DNA of 64,000 nucleotides from Planctomycetales bacterium 10988 (GTDB lineage Bacteria > Planctomycetota > Planctomycetia > Pirellulales > Pb10988): NCBI GenBank assembly GCA_009664345.1, contig CP043547.1, positions 4,430,709-4,494,708 on the forward strand, given 5' to 3'. The position numbers and the translations under genes are program-made. Numbering within the stretch: position 1 is the stretch's first letter; every line of letters begins with the position of its first letter. A model generated the notes under the pieces. That model saw nothing but the letters and a program-made list of their open reading frames with translations. It ran no database searches and was not told the DNA's origin. Of the stretch, positions 54,062 through 62,936 are shown piece after piece.

Positions 54062-55720
54062 ATGGCAAAGAAAACAATCGCCCTGGAATGGGATGAACGC
54101 GAGTTGAGGGTGGTCGTCAGCACCGCCAAGGGCAAGTCGATTGAAGTGGAAGAGGCGATCCCGATTCCGCTCACGCTTTCCCGTCGCGGCAGCTCCCACG
54201 AAGAAAACGGCGCTGAAGAAGAGGTGGCGGAAGCGTCCCTTGGGGAGCAGCTGGAAAAGGCTTGGAAGAAGCACCGGCTTCCGAAAGGGGAAGTCTCGGT
54301 CGCGATCGGCCGTGCCCAAGTCGAACTGAAACAACTTTCCCTCCCGCCGGTTCCCGATGACGAACTGCCGGAGCTGGTCCGCTTTCAGGCCATGCGAGAG
54401 TCGCCGCAATCGGTCGATGAAGAGACCCCGCTCGACTTCGTTCCGCTGACGCATGACCCGACCATCAATCGCGAAGTTTTGGCCGCGTCGATCTCATCGG
54501 AACGGCTGGAAAAAATTCGTGCCGCCTGCCATCAAGCGGGTTTGAAGCTGGAACGGCTGATCCTTCGCCCGTTCGCGGCGGCAAGTTTTCTGCGACGACA
54601 GTGGGAATCGCAAACCCCGCAAACGCGGCTCTTTGTCGATCTGTTGCCGGAAGAAGTGGACTTGGTCGCCCTTTCTGAAGGAAGAGTCGTCTTCCTGCGA
54701 ACGGCCCGGCTCCGTGGAGATCAACTTGTCAGCCAAGCGGAAACCTGCCGCCCGCTCCTGTCGGAAATTCGCCGCACCATCGCCGCGGTCCACAATCAGC
54801 TAAGCTCAACCCGCATCGAATCGATTGAGCTTTGCGGAACGGAAGCGACGCACCAACCGCTCGCCGATAAAATTCAAGAAGCCACGAATCTCCCGGTGAA
54901 TATCTTCGATCCGTTCGAAGAAATCAGCCTTCGCCGCTCGGCAACGATTCCCGCCGAAGAAAAACGCGGGCGCTTCGCCGCCCTGTTCGGCATTGGTTCG
55001 GATCATGCGGAAGAACGCGATTCGGTCTTCGACTTTTTGCATCCTCGCAAGAAGCCCGAGCCGCCCAGCAAAAAGCAAACGTGGGTCTTGGCCGCCGTCG
55101 CGGCTGCCTTGGTCGTGGTCGTCGGGGGTTGGTTCCTCTGGCAATATCAAGCCGACCTCGATCAGCAAATTGCCGAGCTTCAAGCCCAATCGAGCGATCT
55201 CGACCCGCTGGTGGATAAAGCCCGCGAACGAAAGGCCCAACGCGATTTGATCGCCGATTGGGTGGATCGAGAAATCATTTGGCTTGACGAATTGCAACGC
55301 CTTGCCGAAAAGCTGCCGGAGTCGGAGAAGCTGATGATCACGCAACTTTCCGCCTCGCTCGATCGGGAAGATGCCTTGTTGGAGTTGGAAGGCTTGACCG
55401 ATGGGAGTGCGGTGGCCGGGCAATTAACCGGCCGGCTGCGGGATGATCACCATCGCGTGAACCTTCGCAGCGGTCAGGCCGATACGAAATCGCCCCGTTA
55501 TAATTGGCGATTCAAATCGTCGGTCGCCTTGGAGCCGCTACCGAAAGAAGCTTATCGCACGATTGAAACGCAACTGAACGAAGACGGTGAGCCGATCGTG
55601 GACGGGGCCGCCACTCCCAATTCCGGCGAGCCGGCGACCGCTTCGAAAACCAATGAAAATGAATCCTCGACCGAAGGGACTCGGCGACCGGCAACGAATG
55701 CGGGAGGGAACTTACGATGA
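54062..55720 (+). CDS. GspL/PilM-PilN-like inner-membrane protein
   Basis: The 552-residue product has an actin-like cytoplasmic domain (TIALEWDERELRVVVS, then a VSVAIGRAQVELKQLSLP stretch and LFVDLLPEEVDLVAL). A single membrane helix (WVLAAVAAALVVVVGGWFLW, ~341-360) is followed by a coiled coil and a periplasmic domain. That order fits GspL or a PilM-PilN fusion. It links the ATPase to the membrane. It lies 198 nt after gspK and overlaps gspM by 4 nt. Confidence 0.8.
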   Translation: MAKKTIALEWDERELRVVVSTAKGKSIEVEEAIPIPLTLSRRGSSHEENGAEEEVAEASLGEQLEKAWKKHRLPKGEVSVAIGRAQVELKQLSLPPVPDDELPELVRFQAMRESPQSVDEETPLDFVPLTHDPTINREVLAASISSERLEKIRAACHQAGLKLERLILRPFAAASFLRRQWESQTPQTRLFVDLLPEEVDLVALSEGRVVFLRTARLRGDQLVSQAETCRPLLSEIRRTIAAVHNQLSSTRIESIELCGTEATHQPLADKIQEATNLPVNIFDPFEEISLRRSATIPAEEKRGRFAALFGIGSDHAEERDSVFDFLHPRKKPEPPSKKQTWVLAAVAAALVVVVGGWFLWQYQADLDQQIAELQAQSSDLDPLVDKARERKAQRDLIADWVDREIIWLDELQRLAEKLPESEKLMITQLSASLDREDALLELEGLTDGSAVAGQLTGRLRDDHHRVNLRSGQADTKSPRYNWRFKSSVALEPLPKEAYRTIETQLNEDGEPIVDGAATPNSGEPATASKTNENESSTEGTRRPATNAGGNLR

Positions 55721-56691
55721 CATCCAGAGAAAAACGGCTGGCACTCTTCGCCGGTTTGGCCATCGGCAGCTTCGTCGGTTGGTATCTTTTCGATAGTATC
55801 GGTCAATCCATTGAGCGAAAGCAAAATGAAATCGCTTACCTCGAAGAGGAGATTTCCGATAAGGAGTTTGAAATCGAGGTCGGCAACCGATCCGCCCGCG
55901 AGGTGAGCGAGTGGGAAACGAAGTCCCTCCCGGCACAAACCGATTTTGCCAGGGAGCTTTACCAACGGTGGCTCCTCAAACAAGTCGAAGCGGCCAAGCT
56001 GACCAAGGCGAATGTGGAGGCCGGTCGGGCCTTGCCGATCAGCCGCGTCAATGCCAAACGTCAACGCGAGGTCGTCTATCACGTTCTCCCCTTCACGGTC
56101 AGCGTTCGCGGAACGATTGGGCAACTCTCCGACTTTCTGTATCAATTTTATCAGCTCGATCATCTGCATCAGGTCAAGCGGATGAGCGTGAAGACGCTGC
56201 AAGATTCGCAGTTGCTCGATTTGGTCTTCACCTTGGAAAGCGTGGTCTTGCCGACCTCGGTGGTGGGCGAGGAATTGAATGAAGAAGTCGCGGACCGTTT
56301 GGCGTGGAATACACTTGATTCCTACAAAGACACGTTTGTGGCAAGGAATATGTTCGCCGCTTATGTGCCGCCGCCACCGCCGGTTCGACCGACCCCACCG
56401 CCACCTCCACGGAGCGAGCCGCCTGCTCCACCGGCGTTCGATCCTTCGAAATATGCCATTATCACGGCGATTCTCGAAGTCGATAACGAGCCGGAAGTCT
56501 GGATCAACTCACGGACTGAAGGGCGGGTCCTGCGTCGCTACGAAGGAGAAACCGTCGAGATCGGTCCTTTCCGCGCTCGCATCATGACGATCAATCCGCG
56601 AGAGGTCGTCTTTGACATTGAAGGCGAACGCTACCGCGTCGGACTCGGCAAGAGCCTCCAGGAACAAACGCGAATCTCTTCAGGGATCTAA
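55717..56691 (+). CDS. GspM/PilO-like protein with proline-rich linker and PilP/GspC-like tail
   Basis: The 324-residue product has an N-terminal membrane helix (LALFAGLAIGSFVGWYLF), a coiled coil and a PilO-like ferredoxin-fold region (VYHVLPFTVSVRGTIGQLSDFLYQF). A proline-rich linker (PPPPPVRPTPPPPPRSEPP) and a C-terminal beta domain (YAIITAILEVDNEPEVWINS, ERYRVGLGKSLQ) like the homology region of GspC or PilP follow. It appears to join the GspM/PilO and GspC/PilP roles in one chain. The gspD secretin is not adjacent. Confidence 0.75.
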   Translation: MTSREKRLALFAGLAIGSFVGWYLFDSIGQSIERKQNEIAYLEEEISDKEFEIEVGNRSAREVSEWETKSLPAQTDFARELYQRWLLKQVEAAKLTKANVEAGRALPISRVNAKRQREVVYHVLPFTVSVRGTIGQLSDFLYQFYQLDHLHQVKRMSVKTLQDSQLLDLVFTLESVVLPTSVVGEELNEEVADRLAWNTLDSYKDTFVARNMFAAYVPPPPPVRPTPPPPPRSEPPAPPAFDPSKYAIITAILEVDNEPEVWINSRTEGRVLRRYEGETVEIGPFRARIMTINPREVVFDIEGERYRVGLGKSLQEQTRISSGI

Positions 56692-56695
56692 ATAG

Positions 56696-56759
56696 AAAAA
56701 CTACTTTTTACATTCAAGGCGATAAGCACTTTTTGGATTCAATCTAAAAAGTGCTTTTT
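56696..56759. repeat. Three palindrome copies in 64 nt after the gsp operon
   Basis: AAAAACTACTTTTT at 56696-56709, a shorter AAGCACTTTTT at 56724-56734, and AAAAAGTGCTTTTT at 56746-56759. They follow the last gsp gene, where they could end transcription. Confidence 0.75.
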
Positions 56760-56764
56760 TCATT

Positions 56765-57718
56765 TTATTTTTTATCAGCATGAGAGCTAAAAACAGAATT
56801 CGTCGTCCCTGAAAAAAGGTCTTTTTTTCTCGCTTTTATCAAGCGAGGAGGGGAGTGCGGGTTCGGGGGGGGAGCCATTGCTGGGCAGGTAAACGCTTCT
56901 TTGAGGAGCTTGAGGAGCAGGGCGAGCTGTTGCCACGGCCAACCAATCCGCGCAGGCCCGAAAGCCAAAAGTAGTTTTCGGATGTTCGCCGCCGCTCCAG
57001 CCAAGACCGCGTTGATCGCGTCACCGGCCAAGCCCTTGAGAAAGCAACGTCCCAGAAGGTGGTCCGACTTGAGGTGGCCGATCTTTGGCTCGATCGCGTT
57101 GCGGCGTCGGCGGCGTTTTTTCTGGGTCCGACTCAGGCCTCGCGTGCTGCTGCCGGCCAAGTGAACCCTCGCTGGACCACGGTAATCATGGCCGCGATAT
57201 CCCTTGTCAACGAAGGCGTCGCTCACCGCTTGGCCGGTCGTCGACTCGACCGTTTGCAGCGTCGCGGCGAGGGTGTGGCCGTCGTACGGATTGCCCTCGC
57301 ACAGCCGCACGCCGACGACCCAATTGCCGCGATTGCTCGTCGCGAGGGCGATCTTTTGCCCGAATTCGTACCGCCGGTGGGCCTTGCCTTTGCTGATGCA
57401 AACCACCTCCGGCTCGTGGAGGCTGTAGAGTTTTTGCTTATCATGCGGCTGCTGCCGGTGGACGCGTTCGCACAAGAACAGCAGTTTTTCCAGGGAAAAA
57501 TCGGGCTTCGGCTGCTTGCGGCGGACGTCGCGGATCACCCGACCGAGGCAAGTGCGGAGCTTTTTGAGGCGGCGTCGCATCCGCTTGAACTGCTTGGCGT
57601 GGGCATAACGACTCGCTTGCAGGGCGGCCTGCTTGGCGACGTTGACATACGATTGCCGCAGGCGAATGCCCCGCGTTTTGGCCGCCTTGCCGAGTTTGTG
57701 GATCGCCTTCAGCAGCAA
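56765..57718 (-). CDS. IS transposase, C-terminal part (DDE domain)
   Basis: The 317-residue frame carries the second and third catalytic residues: Asp in SDAFVDKGYRGHDY and Glu in RRRNAIEPKIGHLKSDHLLGR (the usual YREK-like position replaced by an IEPKIGHLK pattern of IS5-type enzymes). Its stop (56765) lies outside the left inverted repeat (from 56802), so the last residues are read from the repeat and flanking host DNA. It overlaps the upstream frame by 10 nt. A palindrome copy (56967-56978) lies inside. Confidence 0.85.
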   Translation of the reverse strand: MLLKAIHKLGKAAKTRGIRLRQSYVNVAKQAALQASRYAHAKQFKRMRRRLKKLRTCLGRVIRDVRRKQPKPDFSLEKLLFLCERVHRQQPHDKQKLYSLHEPEVVCISKGKAHRRYEFGQKIALATSNRGNWVVGVRLCEGNPYDGHTLAATLQTVESTTGQAVSDAFVDKGYRGHDYRGPARVHLAGSSTRGLSRTQKKRRRRRNAIEPKIGHLKSDHLLGRCFLKGLAGDAINAVLAGAAANIRKLLLAFGPARIGWPWQQLALLLKLLKEAFTCPAMAPPPNPHSPPRLIKARKKDLFSGTTNSVFSSHADKK

Positions 57719-58340
57719 CTTCGAGTCGGCGGCGTGATATTTTTCTCCTGCACGGTCGTGTCGACGGTGACCTGCCGCAGCTCTTGAGGCCGGACTTGCT
57801 TGCTACGAACGGCCAGAGCGAGGGTCTCTTCCAGCAGCTGTTGCAGCCGTTCGGCCCCGACGCGTTGCCGCCATTTGATGAGCGCGGTGGGATGAATCGG
57901 CGGCACATGTTGCATCGTCGTGAAGCCGCAAAAGCACTGCCAGTACGGGTTTTCCACCCAACGATCCAGCAGCGATTCGTCCGACTCGCCGAAGGCGTGC
58001 TTGAGATAATGCAGCCCGACCATCAGCCGGGTGGCCTTCGCCGGAGCCCCGAAGTCGGCGGCATAACAGCCCTCGAACGCCGCCTCAAACCGCCGCCAAT
58101 CGATCCGCTCGGCGAGACGAACAAGCGGATGCTCGGGGTTGAGAATCTGCTCGAACGACGCCCGAAACAGGTCCTGCTGGTTCGACTCTGGGTTCAAAGG
58201 CGGCTTCATCACCGTTCTCCGTTTGCAAGGTTTGCAAGGTCAAGGCCGAAAATCCTGGCAAAGTTTACCCTACCCTTCGCCGGTGTTAAAGCTATCATAC
58301 CCAGGAAAAATTGAATTTTTAAGACTTTTTCAGGGAGGAC
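56802..58340 (-). mobile_element. IS5-family-like insertion sequence
   Basis: About 1.54 kb. Imperfect terminal inverted repeats are seen: GTCGTCCCTGAAAAAAGGTC at 56802-56821, and in reverse complement GTCCTCCCTGAAAAAGTCTT at 58321-58340. The element carries two overlapping transposase frames on the minus strand. No exact target duplication was found. Ends are estimated from the repeats. Confidence 0.75.
57709..58212 (-). CDS. IS transposase, N-terminal part
   Basis: The 167-residue frame starts MMKPPLNPESNQQDLFRASF and has LVRLAERIDWRRFEAAF and VGLHYLKHAFGESDESLLDRW, the DUF772-type N-terminal domain. It ends just after the first catalytic Asp in VTVDTTVQEKN. The two frames join at a run of five A (GAGAAAAATATC), where a -1 shift would give a continuous enzyme through KKYHAADSK into LLLKAIHKLG. 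The shift may be programmed or a recent mutation. Confidence 0.85.
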   Translation of the reverse strand: MMKPPLNPESNQQDLFRASFEQILNPEHPLVRLAERIDWRRFEAAFEGCYAADFGAPAKATRLMVGLHYLKHAFGESDESLLDRWVENPYWQCFCGFTTMQHVPPIHPTALIKWRQRVGAERLQQLLEETLALAVRSKQVRPQELRQVTVDTTVQEKNITPPTRSCC

Positions 58341-58984
58341 TAAGTAAAGTTAATACTTTAATAAGATTGACATAAACAGTTCGAATTTAAATAAAATTTT
58401 ACCGTAGTGGATGGAGTTAATGGACTTCATTCACTACGGTTTTTTTAATGGGCAATCTAGGAAAATTTCCTTGAATCTTTTTCATAAAATCACCTGAATT
58501 CCCTTAAAATCAAGAGGTTTTGCGCGATTGTTTGCTGATCGCTGAATCCGCAAGGCGAAAGGGAAACGGCCAATTGGTGATTGTTTCCCCAACGCGCATT
58601 CATCAACCCATTTTGATACCCTGATCTAAAACTCTTTCTACTAAAAAAATTTTCTTTTTTTCTAAAGAGTTTGCGTGATTCATCTACCTTATATCTATCA
58701 CGCGCGACAAGTTCCCTGATTGCACGATCCAACCCCGAATCCCTTCCATATTGGCATTCCATTCGCTCTTCCTATTCATCGAGTCTTGCAGATGATTGCG
58801 GTTGAACCGCTTCATCAACTTAGCAAGAGAGAATGAGAGTAATGGACTCTCAACTAGCGAATGGCTTGCATTCGCGAATGCATAAAGAAAGGGAATACAC
58901 GCTTTTGCAAGTATTTGCTGAAGTCGTCCCTTTCTTACAGCATTTCATAATCGAAACTTTAATCGAATAGTTAGGGAACGTATC
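58341..58984. other. 644-nt gap between the IS and the PRC-barrel gene
   Basis: It holds the terminator at 58399-58446. A TTGACA (58367-58372) precedes it with TAAAAT at 58392-58397, but their 19-nt spacing is poor. No gene was supported in the rest. Confidence 0.5.
58399..58446 (+). terminator. Strong intrinsic terminator just right of the IS
   Basis: ACCGTAGTG (58401-58409) pairs with CACTACGGT (58432-58440), extended by ATG/CAT and AG/CT inside, followed by seven T. No plus-strand gene lies just before it except the gsp operon beyond the IS. Confidence 0.85.
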
Positions 58985-59866
58985 ATGACTTCCAGCAAAA
59001 AAGCTTGGGTATTGTGTAGTGTTCTCGGTATGAGTTTGGTAACCGGCCAAGTTTTTGCTCAACAGGTGGAAACCGACGCCCAAACCGAACAACCGACCGC
59101 TCAATCGCAAAAAGACCGTGACGGCGTGCAACGGGAAAAAGCAGTGAAGGCACCGAAGCCCAATCACCGATATTCCACGATCGCCGAAACGGCTGTTCGC
59201 ACCGCTGACGGCGAACGTGTCGGGCGAATCACCGACCTCGCCATTGATTTGCGAAATGGTCAAATCAAATATGCGGCTGTCTCGATTGGCGGTTTCTTAG
59301 GGATTGGCGATAAATTGGTCGCGGTCAACCCCGATCAATTGACTCTCACCCACGGCGAGCAAGGTCAATACTTCTCGTTCGATGGCAACGCGGATCATTT
59401 GAAAAATGCAAATGGTTTTGCCGAAGATCGTTGGCCCAATGAAGCGGAAAATCTAAGTGATAACGCTGAAGCGGATCAACAAAATTCGGATCGCCAAGAA
59501 ACGAAGAAGAATCAAGCTCAACGCGTCAAACAGGTTTATCGTGCCAGTGAATTGACCAGTATGCCTGTGCGAAATCTTGAAGGCGACGAACTCGGTTCCA
59601 TTTCGGACCTGATGGTCAACCTCAAGAATAATCGCGTTCAGTATGCGGCCTTGTCCGTTGGTGGCGTTCTTGGACTCGGCGACAAAATGTTTGCCGTTCC
59701 GATGAAGGCCATGATCCTCAAGAAGGAGCAAGATAACGAATTCTTCTTGCTCGACGCTACGCCTGAGCTTTTGGAACAAATGCAAGGTTTTGACCAAAAC
59801 GCTTGGCCGAACAAAGCCATGAGCTTTGAACAAGAAGCGAAACAGAACAAAAATTCTGAATCCTAA
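58985..59866 (+). CDS. Secreted protein with two PRC-barrel domains
   Basis: The 293-residue product has a signal peptide (WVLCSVLGMSLVTGQVFAQ), a polar linker, and two related PRC-barrel units. The first is at about residues 58-115 (RTADGERVGRITDLAIDLRNG), the second near 185-245 (NLEGDELGSISDLMVNLKNN). Each ends in YAAVSIGG or YAALSVGG followed by LGIGDK or LGLGDK. A Glu/Gln-rich linker joins them. AGGGA lies 8 nt upstream of the ATG. Such proteins often act in stress or envelope functions. Confidence 0.85.
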   Translation: MTSSKKAWVLCSVLGMSLVTGQVFAQQVETDAQTEQPTAQSQKDRDGVQREKAVKAPKPNHRYSTIAETAVRTADGERVGRITDLAIDLRNGQIKYAAVSIGGFLGIGDKLVAVNPDQLTLTHGEQGQYFSFDGNADHLKNANGFAEDRWPNEAENLSDNAEADQQNSDRQETKKNQAQRVKQVYRASELTSMPVRNLEGDELGSISDLMVNLKNNRVQYAALSVGGVLGLGDKMFAVPMKAMILKKEQDNEFFLLDATPELLEQMQGFDQNAWPNKAMSFEQEAKQNKNSES

Positions 59867-59918
59867 ACTTGTTGAATTGGTTAAGTAATGGTCTTTTAGA
59901 CTAATACTTCAAGATGAA

Positions 59919-59957
59919 CAAAAGCCCCTGGAGCAGCCATGTTTCAGGGGCTTTTTT
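59919..59957 (+). terminator. Intrinsic terminator after the PRC-barrel gene
   Basis: AAAGCCCCTG pairs with CAGGGGCTTT around a 14-nt loop, followed by a T run ending at 59957. It lies about 53 nt past the stop. Confidence 0.9.
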
Positions 59958-60081
59958 CGTTTTTCCAATACACCTCCTCTTTTCATTCCTGATGACATGC
60001 GAGATGATCGAAGCATTTGGAAAGCTTTGAATTCGCCCGATCGACCTACCTCGTCTTCTTTCCTCCCATCGAGTTTCTTGC

Positions 60082-61455
60082 ATGTTTATTGATTGTTCCG
60101 AGATCCTCTGGCCGAACCCGACGCAACTCAATTATGGGATTAGTGTTTGCGATCCCGAAGGAAAAGGCGATTTTTGCCTCGCTGTTTGTGGGTTTGGCTT
60201 TCCAAATCAGCTTTATCGAAAGACGGAGCACGGTTTCGAAGATAGTGCGGAGGAGCAATTCGCCAAAGAAAATCATCAAGCCATCGGCTTAGCAGCTGCC
60301 GATTTTGATGGAGACGGTGGGGAAGAACTTTATATTCTCAATACCGATGTCTTTATGGGGCCGAAGCGTTTTACGGACCATCTGTTTGATTTAGAGCGAG
60401 GAAGTTGGCGCGACCTTTTTGATATCGATGAGAACGCTGCAGTATTAAATCTCATGGCAGGCCGATCCGTTTGTTGTTTAGATCGCTTGCAAACAGGTCA
60501 ATATAGTTTTTACATCGCCAACTATGGCGGGCCGAATGCCCTCTTCGAATTAAATCAACATGGAATTGTTGTTGATCGAGCGGAAGAACTCGGTCTCGAT
60601 ATCACTGCCGGCGGACGTAGCCTTCTCTCTTTTCCTGTTGATCAAGCTTCGACTGCCATCTATGCTGCGAATGAAAACTCACCGAATTGTTTCTTTATAA
60701 AAAATCCAAACAGTTCTGACTATTTAAATCGTGCTGAAGAGCTTGGTCTGACAGATTTCAATAAACATGCTCGCGGGGTGGCGTTACTTGACTGCGGTGA
60801 GCAATTCGGGATTGTTTGTGGAAATTGGGAAGGTCCCCATCGGCTCTTTATTCCACGTCAAATATCTCAAGGCGGCTGGAAGTTTGAGGATCAAGCAACA
60901 AAGGACTTTTCAATACCCACCCGCATTCGCACCGTGATTGTCGCTGACTTTGACAACGATGGCTATGAAGAAATCTTTATGAATAATATCGGTCAACCCA
61001 ATCGGCTCTTTGCCTATCGGGAAGGAATGTGGAAAGCCATTGATCCTGGAAATGCCATGGAACCACGAGGTTTCGGCACTGGAGGGGCCGTCGGGGATTT
61101 CAACCAAGATGGGCGTCTCGAACTCGTGCTTGCTCATGGGGAAATGGTTCCGCAACCGCTGACTTGTTATACGACCAGGTCAAACAATCATCATTTTTTT
61201 CGGGTTCGTCCTTGCACCAAGGCTGGAGCGCCCGCTCGCGGAGCCCTTGTAAAATTACTCAGTGAAGGTCGCTGGCAACGCCGAGTGATTGACGGTGGCA
61301 GCGGCTATCTTTGTCAAATGGAACCAGTCGCTCACTTTGGCCTAGGGAAAGCTCGATCCATTGATCGTGTAGAGGTGTTTTTTCCTACCGGTGAACAACA
61401 AGTTATTGAAAATTTAGAATGCGATGAGATGATCACCCTCCAAGCAACGAAATAA
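60082..61455 (+). CDS. CRTAC1-type FG-GAP/ASPIC-UnbV protein
   Basis: The 457-residue product has repeated calcium-loop words such as ADFDGDGGEELYILN, ADFDNDGYEEIFMNN and GDFNQDGRLELVLAHG. At the C-terminus is an ASPIC/UnbV-type domain with GALVKLLSEGRWQRRVIDGGSGYLCQ and HFGLGKARSIDRVEVFFPTGEQQ. Most relatives are exported, yet this one begins MFIDCSEILWPNPTQLNYG with no evident signal peptide. Start choice at 60082 could be late, although no better upstream start was seen. Confidence 0.8.
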   Translation: MFIDCSEILWPNPTQLNYGISVCDPEGKGDFCLAVCGFGFPNQLYRKTEHGFEDSAEEQFAKENHQAIGLAAADFDGDGGEELYILNTDVFMGPKRFTDHLFDLERGSWRDLFDIDENAAVLNLMAGRSVCCLDRLQTGQYSFYIANYGGPNALFELNQHGIVVDRAEELGLDITAGGRSLLSFPVDQASTAIYAANENSPNCFFIKNPNSSDYLNRAEELGLTDFNKHARGVALLDCGEQFGIVCGNWEGPHRLFIPRQISQGGWKFEDQATKDFSIPTRIRTVIVADFDNDGYEEIFMNNIGQPNRLFAYREGMWKAIDPGNAMEPRGFGTGGAVGDFNQDGRLELVLAHGEMVPQPLTCYTTRSNNHHFFRVRPCTKAGAPARGALVKLLSEGRWQRRVIDGGSGYLCQMEPVAHFGLGKARSIDRVEVFFPTGEQQVIENLECDEMITLQATK

Positions 61456-61554
61456 GAAGGCTATTTATTGGTAGATACAATAAATAACTATCCGTACTTT
61501 TTACGGTCAATTAATTATTTAAAAAAATACTCTGTTGAACAAAGGGTTGTTGTT

Positions 61555-62025
61555 ATGGAGCCGTATGTTCAAGAAATGCCTCGCCGTTTGTATGCGGGAC
61601 GAGAGATTCGCACCTGTAATGCAAATGAAAGCAATCCGGAAACAGGAAAGATCGGGCCGCTTTGGCAAACCTTACGTGAGAACCCTTTCGAAGACCGTAT
61701 CCCTAAAACCGCCTCGGATACTTTTTATGGAATTCACTTCGATTATGAAAACGGCTCGCAAGGTGATTATTCTTTAATCGCAGGCGTTGAAGTAGATTCG
61801 TTGGAAAAACTTCCCGAGGACTTGGCCGGTATCACCGTTCCGGAGACGAAATGCCTGGTTTTTCCGTTCTCAGGTGATTTACCCGACAGTATTATCGGGG
61901 CTTGGCAGCGAGTTTGGAGCTACTTCGCACAAGACAAGGCTCCCAGACGTGCCTATAGTTATGATGTGGAACATTATTATTTCGATGAAGAATGTAGCGG
62001 GGAAATCTTTATTTCCGTTCAATAA
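61555..62025 (+). CDS. GyrI/AraC effector-binding-type small-molecule protein
   Basis: About 156 residues. MEPYVQEMPRRLYAGREIRT opens the family's first strand. It continues with GPLWQTL, DTFYGIHFDYENGSQGDYSLIAGVEV, LPEDLAGITVP and a terminal EHYYFDEECSGEIFISV. This matches the integron-associated effector-binding (Cass2/GyrI-like) fold that holds hydrophobic drugs in several regulators. A TTG at 61468 opens a longer frame; the ATG at 61555 after AAGGG gives the standard start. Ligand unknown. Confidence 0.8.
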   Translation: MEPYVQEMPRRLYAGREIRTCNANESNPETGKIGPLWQTLRENPFEDRIPKTASDTFYGIHFDYENGSQGDYSLIAGVEVDSLEKLPEDLAGITVPETKCLVFPFSGDLPDSIIGAWQRVWSYFAQDKAPRRAYSYDVEHYYFDEECSGEIFISVQ

Positions 62026-62072
62026 ACTTCTCTCTTCATTTTTGTTGAGTCTCTTACCCAACGAGAAAGCAA

Positions 62073-62849
62073 ATGGGTGCTGAACAATCAAGGGTTTCTC
62101 TGCCCAAGCGAGTGCTGATCACCGGAGTTCACACCGGGGTGGGGCATGCCTTGGCCGATTATTATTTACAACAAGGAAGCCAGGTCTGGGGCATCAGTCG
62201 AAGCCGCCCCGAGGACTTGAGCAAGCACCCGGCTTTCGACTTCCTTTCGCTTGACTTGACCGACCACGATCGAGTTGGTCCCGAAATTAAGCATTGGCTG
62301 CATGAGGTAGATCATTTCGATTTCGTACTGTTAAATGCAGGAATTTTAGGGAGTTTCGGTGATCTCCGCGAGGCTGATCTCGATGAGATGAAGCAAGTCA
62401 TGGAGCTAAATCTCTGGGCGAATAAATCCGTTGTCGATGCTTTGGATGCCGCCGTTGATCGTATCCAACAAATGGTCTTCATGTCGTCGGGAGCCTCTGT
62501 CAATGGAAATCGCGGATGGCGAGGTTATGCTCTTTCCAAAGCGGCTCTCAATATGATGGCGATGCTTTATGCCGCGGAGTTGACCGGCACGCACTGCTCG
62601 GCGTTTGCCCCCGGCATCGTCGAAACAACGATGCAAGACCAATTGCAAAGCTTTCCGCAAGACGAACGATTTCCCTCGCTCGAAGCACTTCGCTCCAAAC
62701 GCAATACCTCGGCGATGCCTACGCCTGGGGAAGCCGCGCCCAAGCTGGCGGCTGCCATGGCGATGATTCCCGATGCTGCCCCCAGCGGGGAATTTTTGGA
62801 TATCCGTCACCCACCGCTTTCTACTGTCTTGGACGAAGCCACGGTCTAG
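62073..62849 (+). CDS. Short-chain dehydrogenase/reductase
   Basis: The 258-residue product shows the SDR marks: TGVHTGVG as the NAD(P) glycine motif near residue 18, LNAGILG, a Ser in FMSSGAS, and YALSKAAL (Tyr and Lys of the YxxxK pair). These catalyse NAD(P)-dependent oxidation or reduction of hydroxyl or keto groups. The start is ATG at 62073. It lies 47 nt after the effector-binding gene. Confidence 0.9.
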   Translation: MGAEQSRVSLPKRVLITGVHTGVGHALADYYLQQGSQVWGISRSRPEDLSKHPAFDFLSLDLTDHDRVGPEIKHWLHEVDHFDFVLLNAGILGSFGDLREADLDEMKQVMELNLWANKSVVDALDAAVDRIQQMVFMSSGASVNGNRGWRGYALSKAALNMMAMLYAAELTGTHCSAFAPGIVETTMQDQLQSFPQDERFPSLEALRSKRNTSAMPTPGEAAPKLAAAMAMIPDAAPSGEFLDIRHPPLSTVLDEATV

Positions 62850-62936
62850 GAGCCAGTGATCAAAGCCGACGAGAATCAGGAAACCCCGGTAATTGGCAAC
62901 CCTCAATGACTTTTGGCCACCCATTAAAGGTTTTGC

